Shown one piece after another: positions 42,819 to 49,499 of a stretch of DNA of 49,499 nucleotides. Position 1 is the stretch's first letter. Each line of letters starts with the position of its first letter. A model generated the notes under the pieces. That model was not told the DNA's origin. It did not search any database and saw only the letters and a program-made list of their open reading frames with translations. Origin of the DNA: an uncultured Actinomycetes bacterium (lineage in GTDB: Bacteria > Actinomycetota > Actinomycetes > Nanopelagicales > Nanopelagicaceae). Both the position numbers and the translations under genes were made by a program. The stretch covers positions 1 through 49,499 of the forward strand of contig CAJBMC010000029.1 of NCBI GenBank assembly GCA_903954055.1, written 5' to 3'.

Positions 42819-44023
42819 TCTTCACAAGAATCAAAGACTGGAACCCCCTTCGCGAATTTCCTCGTGAAGTCGGGGTTCTTGTCTTTGCCTCGTTCTTTGT
42901 TGCAGTTGGATTTGGAATCATCGCACCAACGCTTCCGCTCTTCGCACGCTCTTTTGGTGTTAATAATGCGCAGGTCGGATCAATCATCTCTGCCTTCGCC
43001 TTTGCACGTTTCGCATCAGGGCTCATCTCTGGAAAGCTCGTAGATAAATTTGGTGAGCGACTCGTCTATACAGTTGGCATTGGTTTCGTCGCAGTATCTT
43101 CAGCTGCAGCAGCAATGGCCCAGTCTTATTCACAACTACTGCTCTTTCGTGCCGCAGGTGGACTTGGCTCATCTATGTTCTCAGTTGCCGCGGGTTCTTT
43201 GCTACTTCGCGTGACTAGTGATCAACAACGTGGCCGAGCTCAATCGCTCTATAACGGTTCATTTCTTATTGGAATGGTGGGCGGACCGGTAGTTGGCGGT
43301 GCCCTCTCTGCATTCTCTCTACGCGCTCCGCTAGCTATCTATGCAGCGCTCCTTACTATCTCCAGTATCTCTGCTGGTTTGTTATTGCGCGGATCTCAAC
43401 TTGCAGCAAAGCCTGAAGGGAAGAGCGAGAAGACTTCACTGAAAGAGGCATTCGCACTAAGGCCATATCGCATCGCGCTAGCAATCTCATTTAGCACTGG
43501 TTTTATTCTCTTCGGAATGGGCCGCTCAATCGTTCCACTCTTTATGGTTGAAGATATGCATGTATCAACTACCTATATGGGTGTTGGCTTCACGATGGCA
43601 TCAATTGCTAACGGTTTACTCCTACTTCGCGCTGGTCGACTTTCGGATGAGAGAGGTCGTCGATTCGTGGCAGTAGTTGGATCTTCGGCGTTATTTATCT
43701 CAACCGCACTTCTTCTCTTTACCGTGCAAGCTTGGATCTTCTTCCCTGCAATGATTTTCTCTGGAATTGCAGGTGCCTACCTATCGACAGTCCCAGGAAG
43801 TCTCGTGGGTGATGTCTTAAAGGGTAAGGGTGGCCAAGTTATTGCGGTGATGCAGATGTCTGGCGACTTTGCGGCGATGATTGCTCCGGTCTTACTGGGC
43901 GCAATCTCTGATGCCGGTGGATTTAGACCTGCATTTATCCTTGCTACTTTGTTAATGGCTGCAATCGTCCTTGTGACAACACGAATTCCGGAGACTCGGA
44001 ATTCCGTACATCTAACACGGTGA
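42818..44023 (+). CDS. MFS transporter (12-helix, DHA1-like) with non-canonical start
   Basis: 401-aa MFS protein if read from the ATC at 42818. The N-terminal part (NPLREFPREVGVLVF, then helix 1, APTLPLFARSFGV, helix 2, motif A-like GKLVDKFGERLVY) is clearly conserved MFS sequence and in frame with the rest. Yet there is no ATG, GTG or TTG in this frame between the upstream in-frame TGA (42790-42792) and the ATG at 43115, which lies behind two helices. ATC at 42818 overlaps the stop of the upstream gene as TAATC, where TAATG would be expected; ATC at 42830 is the other option. Starting at 43115 would give an incomplete 10-helix protein. Substrate unknown. Confidence 0.8.
   Translation: MFTRIKDWNPLREFPREVGVLVFASFFVAVGFGIIAPTLPLFARSFGVNNAQVGSIISAFAFARFASGLISGKLVDKFGERLVYTVGIGFVAVSSAAAAMAQSYSQLLLFRAAGGLGSSMFSVAAGSLLLRVTSDQQRGRAQSLYNGSFLIGMVGGPVVGGALSAFSLRAPLAIYAALLTISSISAGLLLRGSQLAAKPEGKSEKTSLKEAFALRPYRIALAISFSTGFILFGMGRSIVPLFMVEDMHVSTTYMGVGFTMASIANGLLLLRAGRLSDERGRRFVAVVGSSALFISTALLLFTVQAWIFFPAMIFSGIAGAYLSTVPGSLVGDVLKGKGGQVIAVMQMSGDFAAMIAPVLLGAISDAGGFRPAFILATLLMAAIVLVTTRIPETRNSVHLTR
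42841..42886 (+). terminator. Terminator-like hairpin inside the 5' coding part of the second MFS gene
   Basis: GAACCCC (42841-42847) pairs with GGGGTTC (42872-42878), and TTCGCGA (42849-42855) with TCGTGAA (42862-42868), with a 2-nt bulge and a 6-nt loop. A T-rich stretch follows to 42886. The strand and position (22 bases after the first MFS stop) fit a terminator for that gene, but the same bases encode the conserved N-terminus of the next. Confidence 0.65.
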
Positions 44024-44025
44024 CT

Positions 44026-44031
44026 TAGAAT
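44026..44031 (+). promoter_or_regulatory. Predicted leaderless -10 box of the Gly-rich adhesin gene (TAGAAT)
   Basis: TAGAAT followed by exactly 6 nt and the ATG at 44038. It lies right after the MFS stop codon. Confidence 0.55.
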
Positions 44032-44037
44032 CGTCGC

Positions 44038-45537
44038 ATGCGTTCCAGGGGTAGATGGGTATCAGTCTTAACTCTGACTGCACTTTTTACCGCCCTCTTT
44101 ACTCCAATTTCCTATGCACTTACAGTTTCTGCATCTGGAGATAGCAATGGTGTCTGCACTCAAACCGTCTCAATTACTTCTGGAATTACAGTTACAAAAG
44201 ATGGAACTGAATGTGTAGTGCAGTTCACGACAAGTTCGACAATTACTTGGACCCCACAAAGCACTATCTCGGTGCGATATCTCGTTGTTGGCGGTGGTGG
44301 TAGCGGTACCCGTGGATATTGCGGGGTGTATTGGGGCCAAGGGGGCGGAGGAGGTGAAGTTCTTACGGGAACCGGCCGCTCTTTCACCGCAAATGTTGGT
44401 GTAACTGTGACCGTTGCAACGGCAACAGGTCGAGCAGGCGATTGCAGCCCTGGCGGTGGAGTCGATGGTAACTCTTCGACTCTTGGATCACTTACAGCGC
44501 GCGGTGGTAAAGCTTCTCTCAACGCAACTGCTGGAAATGCTGGAGCTTATGGCGGTGTAAGTGGAAACGGTAATGCTGGAGGTCAAGGTACAGCGAACGG
44601 TGCTAATGGTTGTTCAGTAGGTGCATGTCAAGCGGGTGGTGGTGGCGGTGCAGGTGCAGCGGGTTCGGGAAAGAACGGCGGCGCAGGAATTAATTCTGAC
44701 ATCGTCACTTTCGGTACAAATGTTATGTATGGAAGCGGTGGCGCAGGATGGGCTGGCTCTGGAGATGTGGGCAGCGCATATTCAGGAGGAGCAACACCAG
44801 GCTCTGGGTGCGATGCTCCAGTAAATCGTGGCGGCGGAGGAGCAGACTGCAATGGAAGTGCAGCAACAGGAGGTTCGGGAGGATCCGGATACATCGTTAT
44901 CCGATACACCTACGATAACCCACCGGTTATAGGTGCATTCTCTAGCGCAGCATCTGCTTCTTATTCGGTTAACGAAAATACAACGGGTCTGTATTCACTC
45001 AATGCAACAGATGCCGATGCTGGAGCGACTCTCACATATTCATTAACCGGCACAGACGCGTCTGCCTTCAGCATTAGTGCTACTGGAACACTATCTTTTT
45101 CACCAGCACCAGATTTTGAAGCGCCCACGGATTCTGATCAAAATAACGTTTATATTGTCATCACTTGGGTTTCAGATGGAATGATGAGTGATTCTCAAAC
45201 TGTAACCATCACCGTCTTAGATGTTGCAGAAGCTGGAACTATTACCCTCCCTACAATTATTGGAACGCCAACCAAGGGTACGAACCTGACGGCGACCGTT
45301 AATGTCAATGTTGCAGGAAAAGTGAGATTTCTAATTGATGGAAAACGAGTTGTCTCATGTATTTCAAAACCTACGAGTGGAAGCTACCCAAGCTACACCT
45401 CTAGCTGTACTTGGAAGCCAGCGAGATTGGGTCGTCAGTACCTCACGGCAACTCTGACGCCGAGTAATTCAAACTTCAGCACTGTTACTTCAGCCCCCCA
45501 AATGATTTGGGTCGTAAAGCGAGCAACTATTCGTTAA
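44038..45537 (+). CDS. Secreted glycine-rich, cadherin-like adhesin
   Basis: 499-aa exported protein. A signal peptide covers about 1-28 (cleavage likely after SYA). A short beta region is followed by a Gly-rich domain (about 85-290) starting YLVVGGGGSG and containing many GGGG/GAGG runs and several Cys, as in the Gly_rich_2 family of surface proteins. A cadherin-like domain (about 300-395) has NENTTG, NATDADAG and PAPDFEAPTDSDQNN, the calcium-binding type of loop. The last 100 residues form an Ig-like domain with VRFLIDGKR, two Cys (CISK, SCTWKP) and an end of VVKRATIR. No LPXTG or membrane helix is seen. The C-terminal domain recurs in the gene at the right edge of the window. Likely surface attachment or aggregation. 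Confidence 0.8.
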   Translation: MRSRGRWVSVLTLTALFTALFTPISYALTVSASGDSNGVCTQTVSITSGITVTKDGTECVVQFTTSSTITWTPQSTISVRYLVVGGGGSGTRGYCGVYWGQGGGGGEVLTGTGRSFTANVGVTVTVATATGRAGDCSPGGGVDGNSSTLGSLTARGGKASLNATAGNAGAYGGVSGNGNAGGQGTANGANGCSVGACQAGGGGGAGAAGSGKNGGAGINSDIVTFGTNVMYGSGGAGWAGSGDVGSAYSGGATPGSGCDAPVNRGGGGADCNGSAATGGSGGSGYIVIRYTYDNPPVIGAFSSAASASYSVNENTTGLYSLNATDADAGATLTYSLTGTDASAFSISATGTLSFSPAPDFEAPTDSDQNNVYIVITWVSDGMMSDSQTVTITVLDVAEAGTITLPTIIGTPTKGTNLTATVNVNVAGKVRFLIDGKRVVSCISKPTSGSYPSYTSSCTWKPARLGRQYLTATLTPSNSNFSTVTSAPQMIWVVKRATIR

Positions 45538-46910
45538 AGGCCTTTAAGAGCGCTGACTACCTTTGTCAGTGAGGCCTTTGCATCACCAAAGAGAAGTGTC
45601 GTCTTTGGATCATAGAGAAGTTCATTCTCAATTCCCGCAAACCCCGGACGCATAGATCTCTTGAGGAAGATGATATTTGCTGCATCAGAAACTTTAAGAA
45701 TTGGCATTCCGTAGATTGGGCAACCTGGTGTGTTCTCTGCCGCAGGATTTACGACATCGTTTGCACCAATAACAATTGCCACATCGGTCTGACCAAAAGT
45801 TGGATTGACATCATCCATTTCTGCTAACTGCTCGTAAGGAACATTTGCCTCTGCAAGAAGTACGTTCATATGTCCTGGCATACGACCTGCGACGGGATGG
45901 ATTCCGTAGGCAACATCGATTCCCTTAGAGATTAAGAGATCCGCCATTTCACGAACTGTGTGCTGAGCTTGCGCAACAGCGAGACCAAAGCCTGGAACGA
46001 TGACGACTCGACGCGCATAGTTAAGCAAGATTGCAACATCTTCAGGTGAACCAGATTTAACCGGACGTTCTTCGCCGGCGGCGGCTTGTGCCTGAGGCTT
46101 TGCAGTGAAGGCGCCGAAGAGCGTGCCAAATAGAGAACGACCCATCGCCTCTGCCATCAAGCGGGTCAAGATTGTTCCGGAAGCACCGACGAGCGTTCCC
46201 GCAATGATCAAGAGTGTTGAGTCGAGTACATATCCGCTCGCCGCAACAGTAAGACCTGTAAATGCATTGAGCAGAGAGATAACAATTGGAACATCTGCAC
46301 CACCGACTGGAAGTACGAAGAGCACACCAAATAGAAGTGAGAGCGCAGCCAAGATCAGGAGTGGATTAGTACCAAGCGCATTAACTACCCAGACCGAAAC
46401 AGCTAATACTGCGGCTAAATTAGCAGCGATAACGAAGCGTCCGCCAGGAAAGACAACGGGACGAGTAGTCATCAGCTCTTGCAACTTTAAGAATGTGATG
46501 ATGGAACCACTAAATGAAACACAGCCAACTACAACTGTGAAGACGGTAAAAATAACCTCGGCTGTAGTCGCAGTGCTTCCGAGCTTAAGATATTCAACGA
46601 TGGCAACAAGTGCTGCTGCTCCACCACCAACACCGTTAAAGAGCGCAACGAGTTGCGGCATATTTGTCATCTGTACCTTACGAGCGGCAGGAACACCGAC
46701 CGCTAAACCAAATGCAAGTGCGCCAAAGATCCACCCTAGGTTGTGATGCTCCTTAAGATGGAAGAAGACCATGATGATTGCAACAGTTGCACCTGCTGCA
46801 CCCATAAGGTTTCCGCGACGAGCAGTCTTTGGATGTGAAAGACCTTTGAGCGCCAAGATAAAGAGAACGCCAGCGCCTAGACCGATGAGGTCGTAAACGA
46901 AGTTACTCAC
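45534..46910 (-). CDS. pntB: Proton-translocating NAD(P) transhydrogenase subunit beta
   Basis: 458-aa subunit. About nine hydrophobic helices (residues 1-260) form most of the proton channel. The C-terminal domain (about 285-458) binds NADP(H): VIVPGFGLAVAQAQ, GIHPVAGRMPGHMN, DDVNPTFGQTDVA, IGANDVVNPAA and the KRSMRPGFAG loop are all present. With the alpha subunits it uses the proton gradient to make NADPH from NADH. Last gene of pntA1-pntA2-pntB with an ATGA overlap to pntA2. Its stop overlaps that of the convergent adhesin gene by 4 bases. Confidence 0.97.
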   Translation of the reverse strand: MSNFVYDLIGLGAGVLFILALKGLSHPKTARRGNLMGAAGATVAIIMVFFHLKEHHNLGWIFGALAFGLAVGVPAARKVQMTNMPQLVALFNGVGGGAAALVAIVEYLKLGSTATTAEVIFTVFTVVVGCVSFSGSIITFLKLQELMTTRPVVFPGGRFVIAANLAAVLAVSVWVVNALGTNPLLILAALSLLFGVLFVLPVGGADVPIVISLLNAFTGLTVAASGYVLDSTLLIIAGTLVGASGTILTRLMAEAMGRSLFGTLFGAFTAKPQAQAAAGEERPVKSGSPEDVAILLNYARRVVIVPGFGLAVAQAQHTVREMADLLISKGIDVAYGIHPVAGRMPGHMNVLLAEANVPYEQLAEMDDVNPTFGQTDVAIVIGANDVVNPAAENTPGCPIYGMPILKVSDAANIIFLKRSMRPGFAGIENELLYDPKTTLLFGDAKASLTKVVSALKGL

Positions 46911-47200
46911 TTTTGCTCACCGCCCTTCTTGGGCTTAAACATTTCGAGCATGCGGTCCGTCACTACAAAACCACCGACGACATTTATCGTTGCAAGAACT
47001 ATTGCGGCTACCGCGAGTCCAAGTTCGAGATTACTGGTCGCCTCGTCTGCAACGATGATTGCACCGACCAAGATGACGCCGTGAATTGCATTTGCACCCG
47101 ACATCAAAGGAGTGTGAAGAGTTGATGAAACCTTCGAGACCACTTCAAATCCCACAAATACTGCAAGGACGAAGATTGAAATAACTGCGATTGGTTGCAT
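46907..47200 (-). CDS. pntA2: Transhydrogenase subunit alpha, membrane part (PntA2)
   Basis: 97-aa membrane subunit with three helices, the part split off from E. coli-type PntA. Features include VFVGFEVVSKVSSTLHTPLMSGANAIHGVILVG-like helix 1-2 sequence and FVVTDRMLEMFK at the C-terminus. The start overlaps the pntA1 stop as TAATG (47198-47202) and the end overlaps the pntB start as ATGA. The three-gene arrangement is that of Rhodospirillum and many Actinobacteria. Confidence 0.96.
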   Translation of the reverse strand: MQPIAVISIFVLAVFVGFEVVSKVSSTLHTPLMSGANAIHGVILVGAIIVADEATSNLELGLAVAAIVLATINVVGGFVVTDRMLEMFKPKKGGEQK

Positions 47201-48354
47201 TACTGGGCCGCCTTTACTTCTGGTGTTCGACGAGCGCCACCATGTGTGACCGCAGCGCCGTTGATGATTTCATCTTCGAAATTAATATTGATGCTCAACT
47301 CAGTTGCAGCTTTATCATCCTTTGCAGGTGCAGCTGGCTTAGTTAACAAGGTAAGCAAGTTAACGACATTTCGTGAGTAAAGGCTTGATGCGTGGAATGG
47401 AAGTTGGCTTGGAACATCTTTTCCGCCCCAGATGCGAACTCCCCCAGCGGTCTCAACAATTTCACCTGGCTTTGATCCTTCGACATTTCCGCCAGTTTCA
47501 GCAGCTAAATCGATGATGATTGTTCCTGGCTCCATTGCATCGACCATATCTTTTGTCATCAAACGTGGAGCTGCTCGTCCCGGAACAGCTGCTGTGGTGA
47601 TTACAACATGTGACTTAGCGATATATGGAGTCAATAGTTCGCGTTGCTTTGCAGCACGGTCTTCGGTCATCTCGCGGGCATATCCCCCAGCGCCTTCTAG
47701 CACTTCAAGTTCGAGTTGAATAAATGTTGCACCCATGGAACGCACCTCATCGGCTGATGCAGGACGCACGTCGTAAGCCGAGACAACTGCACCCAAGCGG
47801 CGCGCAGTTGCAATTGCCTGTAATCCTGCAACACCGGCTCCGAGCACAAGAACCTGTGCCGGAGTAACTGTTCCGGCTGCTGTCATAAGTAGTGGGAAGA
47901 ATCGAGGTGAAAGTTCTGCACCGACAAGCGCCGCGCGATAACCCGCGCAGAGCGCTTGTGATGATAAGGCATCCATTGATTGTGCACGGGAAATTCGTGG
48001 AACTAGTTCGAGCGAGAAAGCTGTCACGCCGGCACTTGCAGCTGCATCAATGGAATCAACAGATGTCGTCGGCGATAAAAATGAGATTGTTACAGCGCCC
48101 TTCTTCAACTTGCTCATCTGCGCCGCTGTTAAAGGCTGTACTGAGAGAACAACATCAGCATCATTGAGAAGATCACCAGAAATAACAGTTGCGCCTGCAG
48201 AGCGATATTGGTCATCTGATGCTTGAGAATAAATTCCGGCACCGCTTTCAACGGCAACCTCATATCCAAGCTTGGTCAATTTGCTGATGACATCCGGGAC
48301 GAGCGCCACGCGCTTTTCGCCCTCACGTATTTCCTTAGGAACACAGACCTTCAT
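47200..48354 (-). CDS. pntA1: Transhydrogenase subunit alpha, NAD(H)-binding part (PntA1)
   Basis: 384-aa soluble NAD(H)-binding subunit, related to alanine dehydrogenase. VPKEIREGEKRVALVP starts the protein, RISRAQSMDALSSQ is the mobile-loop region, GAGVAG at 172-177 is the dinucleotide-binding loop, and TTAAVPGRAAPRL and AAETGGNVEGS follow. The last 40 residues are a linker leading toward the membrane subunits. A -10 box TAGCCT ends 6 nt upstream of the ATG, so the whole pnt mRNA is predicted to be leaderless. Confidence 0.96.
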   Translation of the reverse strand: MKVCVPKEIREGEKRVALVPDVISKLTKLGYEVAVESGAGIYSQASDDQYRSAGATVISGDLLNDADVVLSVQPLTAAQMSKLKKGAVTISFLSPTTSVDSIDAAASAGVTAFSLELVPRISRAQSMDALSSQALCAGYRAALVGAELSPRFFPLLMTAAGTVTPAQVLVLGAGVAGLQAIATARRLGAVVSAYDVRPASADEVRSMGATFIQLELEVLEGAGGYAREMTEDRAAKQRELLTPYIAKSHVVITTAAVPGRAAPRLMTKDMVDAMEPGTIIIDLAAETGGNVEGSKPGEIVETAGGVRIWGGKDVPSQLPFHASSLYSRNVVNLLTLLTKPAAPAKDDKAATELSININFEDEIINGAAVTHGGARRTPEVKAAQ

Positions 48355-48360
48355 GCCAGA

Positions 48361-48366
48361 AGGCTA
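48361..48366 (-). promoter_or_regulatory. Predicted leaderless -10 box of the pnt operon (TAGCCT)
   Basis: TAGCCT on the minus strand with a 6-nt gap to the pntA1 ATG at 48354. Confidence 0.5.
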
Positions 48367-48428
48367 GTCGCTGATGCTGGGAGTATCTAGATGAAAGGCA
48401 GTGCCGAACCTAAAGAATTAGTGAATAT

Positions 48429-49499
48429 TTAACGAGTAGAGGTTCTACGCGGGACGAAAATGCGCAGTATTGATGAGGTCGAACCGGTTATGCCAACGGT
48501 CGTAGGTACCGCTTGAGCAAGAATCGTCATGTTACCTATTTGGGTGGGTTTCCAGGTACATGAAGCCGTGTATGAACTGGCCGATCCGGTTGCTAATTTG
48601 GAAATGCATCCAGCGATTCTCTTTCCGTTAAGAAGGAAGGTTACTTTCGATGCAACGGTAACAGTCGCAGAGATTGCGATTGCGGTTCGGTATGGGGCGC
48701 TACTTACATTTCCGGCAATGGTAAATGCTGAAAAAGAGGATGTATCTAAGACATCCGTTACCGTGACAGTGACTGTCTCATATCCAGCATTGTTAGATGA
48801 ATCAACACCTTTAAAGACAACGATATATGTGTTGTTCGCGCCCACATCTGTAGGCGCCTCAAAGTCTGGTGCGACGATAAAGGCGAGTGAAGCAGATGTC
48901 GTTGAGAGCCGCGTGATTGAAAATTTTAATTTATCTTCGCCGCCATCAATCGTGATTGTTGCGCTCTCATCTGTGGTGATGGTTCCTACTGCAGTTGTGT
49001 TCTCAGGAGTGCTAAAGGTATCTGCGGAAGGAAAAGCTGGTGGTGTTGTATCAGCATCGACACCTTGGTCAAAGAAGGAGTCTGCAGATAATGTTCCATA
49101 TGTATCCGTACCTGGTCCACCATAAAAGTGAGACCGTTCATCGATATATGCAACGTAATCATTTCCGGGGCCACCATAAAATGTCGAGAACCACATATGG
49201 TTTGTGATTGAGTCATTACCTGCTCCGCCGAAGAAGAAGTCCTGCGTAGAGGCATCAGAATCCAAAGTCGGAACTTGATTATCGTTGCTATCTCCACAAA
49301 AAAGGTCTTGACCATTTCCATTTGCGCCAGCGCTACCTGTAATGACGCCGGCGCCATTTGCAACCCAGACAACTAAACTTCCGTTAGAAATTTTTGTTTC
49401 AATGGCCGCGGCATCTGCTAAGCCCATCAGACCTGGAATCGTTGCTCGAGTGTAGAGAGGGTCATTAATTGCTGCGATACATGCATCGAGTTGCTGTGC
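48429..49499 (-). CDS. Secreted cadherin-like/RTX-like protein, C-terminal part (5' end outside window)
   Basis: The frame is open to the right window edge, so only the last 356 codons are present. From the N-terminal side: a segment with three RTX-like turns (GGAGND, GGPGND, GGPGTD) that may bind calcium; a cadherin-like domain with TPENTTAVG and VAPDFEAPTDVGANN; and a C-terminal Ig-like domain with VTFLLNGKR, two Cys (GCISK, SCTWKP) and a basic end, VPRRTSTR. Domains two and three match the adhesin at 44038-45537 in order and motif. A secreted surface or extracellular calcium-dependent protein is likely; the signal peptide cannot be checked. Confidence 0.78.
   Translation of the reverse strand, partial: AQQLDACIAAINDPLYTRATIPGLMGLADAAAIETKISNGSLVVWVANGAGVITGSAGANGNGQDLFCGDSNDNQVPTLDSDASTQDFFFGGAGNDSITNHMWFSTFYGGPGNDYVAYIDERSHFYGGPGTDTYGTLSADSFFDQGVDADTTPPAFPSADTFSTPENTTAVGTITTDESATITIDGGEDKLKFSITRLSTTSASLAFIVAPDFEAPTDVGANNTYIVVFKGVDSSNNAGYETVTVTVTDVLDTSSFSAFTIAGNVSSAPYRTAIAISATVTVASKVTFLLNGKRIAGCISKLATGSASSYTASCTWKPTQIGNMTILAQAVPTTVGITGSTSSILRIFVPRRTSTR

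Noticed and set aside
44160-44909. Pro-rich minus-strand reading frames opposite the adhesin gene
   Set aside because: They are mirror products of the Gly-rich coding repeats (GGN read as NCC) and have no start context.
46105-46746. 213-aa plus-strand reading frame opposite pntB
   Set aside because: pntB is fully conserved on the other strand; the long open frame reflects codon bias, not a gene.
49060-49330. RTX-like turns as a sign of a type I secretion system
   Set aside because: Only three loose GGxGxD turns and no adjacent ABC/HlyD genes; Sec-type secretion is more likely in this lineage.

Overview
The window reads as a piece of a small, tightly packed actinobacterial chromosome. Base composition looks close to balanced rather than GC-rich, intergenic gaps are short and 4-base start/stop overlaps are common. 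Together with actinobacterial marker genes (WhiB7-type regulator, AdnAB, UvrD2-like helicase, MutT1-type Nudix/phosphatase fusion, PIN-PhoH, DUF4307, DUF3817, DUF5679) this suggests a streamlined freshwater actinobacterium of the acI / Ca. Nanopelagicales kind. That placement is inference. No insertion sequence, prophage, CRISPR array or rRNA was seen; one tRNA (initiator Met, CCA encoded) is present.

Layout. 1-2017: 3' part of a Cu(I) P-type ATPase, convergent with a phosphatidylcholine-synthase-like membrane enzyme. 2099-10228: tRNA-fMet, UPF0182 membrane protein, Lon-type (S16) protease and a small membrane protein on the minus strand; then a DUF2342 protein, a YgjP-like metallopeptidase, a DUF5679 zinc ribbon and a ThiF/cyclodehydratase-like protein on the plus strand. 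10228-20331: WhiB7-like regulator with an elaborate leader, UvrD2-like helicase, NudC, an EEP-family phosphodiesterase, and the AdnB/AdnA helicase-nuclease. From memory of M. tuberculosis, 2.2-20.3 kb follows the order of Rv3193c-Rv3202c. 20379-26785: CopC-like protein, TypA, Ppx, MutT1, Ppk. 26868-38716: YchF, RmuC, DUF6542 protein, IspH, XseA, XseB, class I fumarase, a lytic transglycosylase-like protein, PIN-PhoH, cis-prenyltransferase, DUF3817, SURF1, DUF4307, GreA, which resembles the Rv1080c-Rv1112 neighbourhood. 38729-44023: alpha/beta hydrolase, a DrrAB-type exporter and two MFS exporters. 44038-49499: two secreted cadherin-like proteins that share a C-terminal domain, on either side of the proton-translocating transhydrogenase operon pntA1-pntA2-pntB.

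How the genes fit together. There is a DNA-repair/nucleotide-sanitation group (AdnAB, UvrD2-like, NudC, MutT1, XseAB, RmuC), a polyphosphate group (Ppk, Ppx), an energy/redox group (Pnt, fumarase, SURF1), a cell-envelope group (Pcs-like, cis-prenyltransferase, transglycosylase, adhesins) and an export group.

Most interesting signals: (1) the WhiB7-like gene has an upstream ORF, mutually exclusive terminator/antiterminator pairings, a promoter and adjacent 14-bp tandem repeats, i.e. a complete attenuation control region; (2) at least ten genes carry a TANNNT -10 box exactly 6 nt before the start codon, which predicts leaderless mRNAs, and two unrelated divergent pairs use the same 25-bp back-to-back promoter module; (3) an MFS exporter has no ATG/GTG/TTG for its conserved N-terminus, but a TAATC sits exactly where a TAATG restart would be expected; (4) an orphan TOMM-type ThiF-like protein; (5) the paired adhesins.
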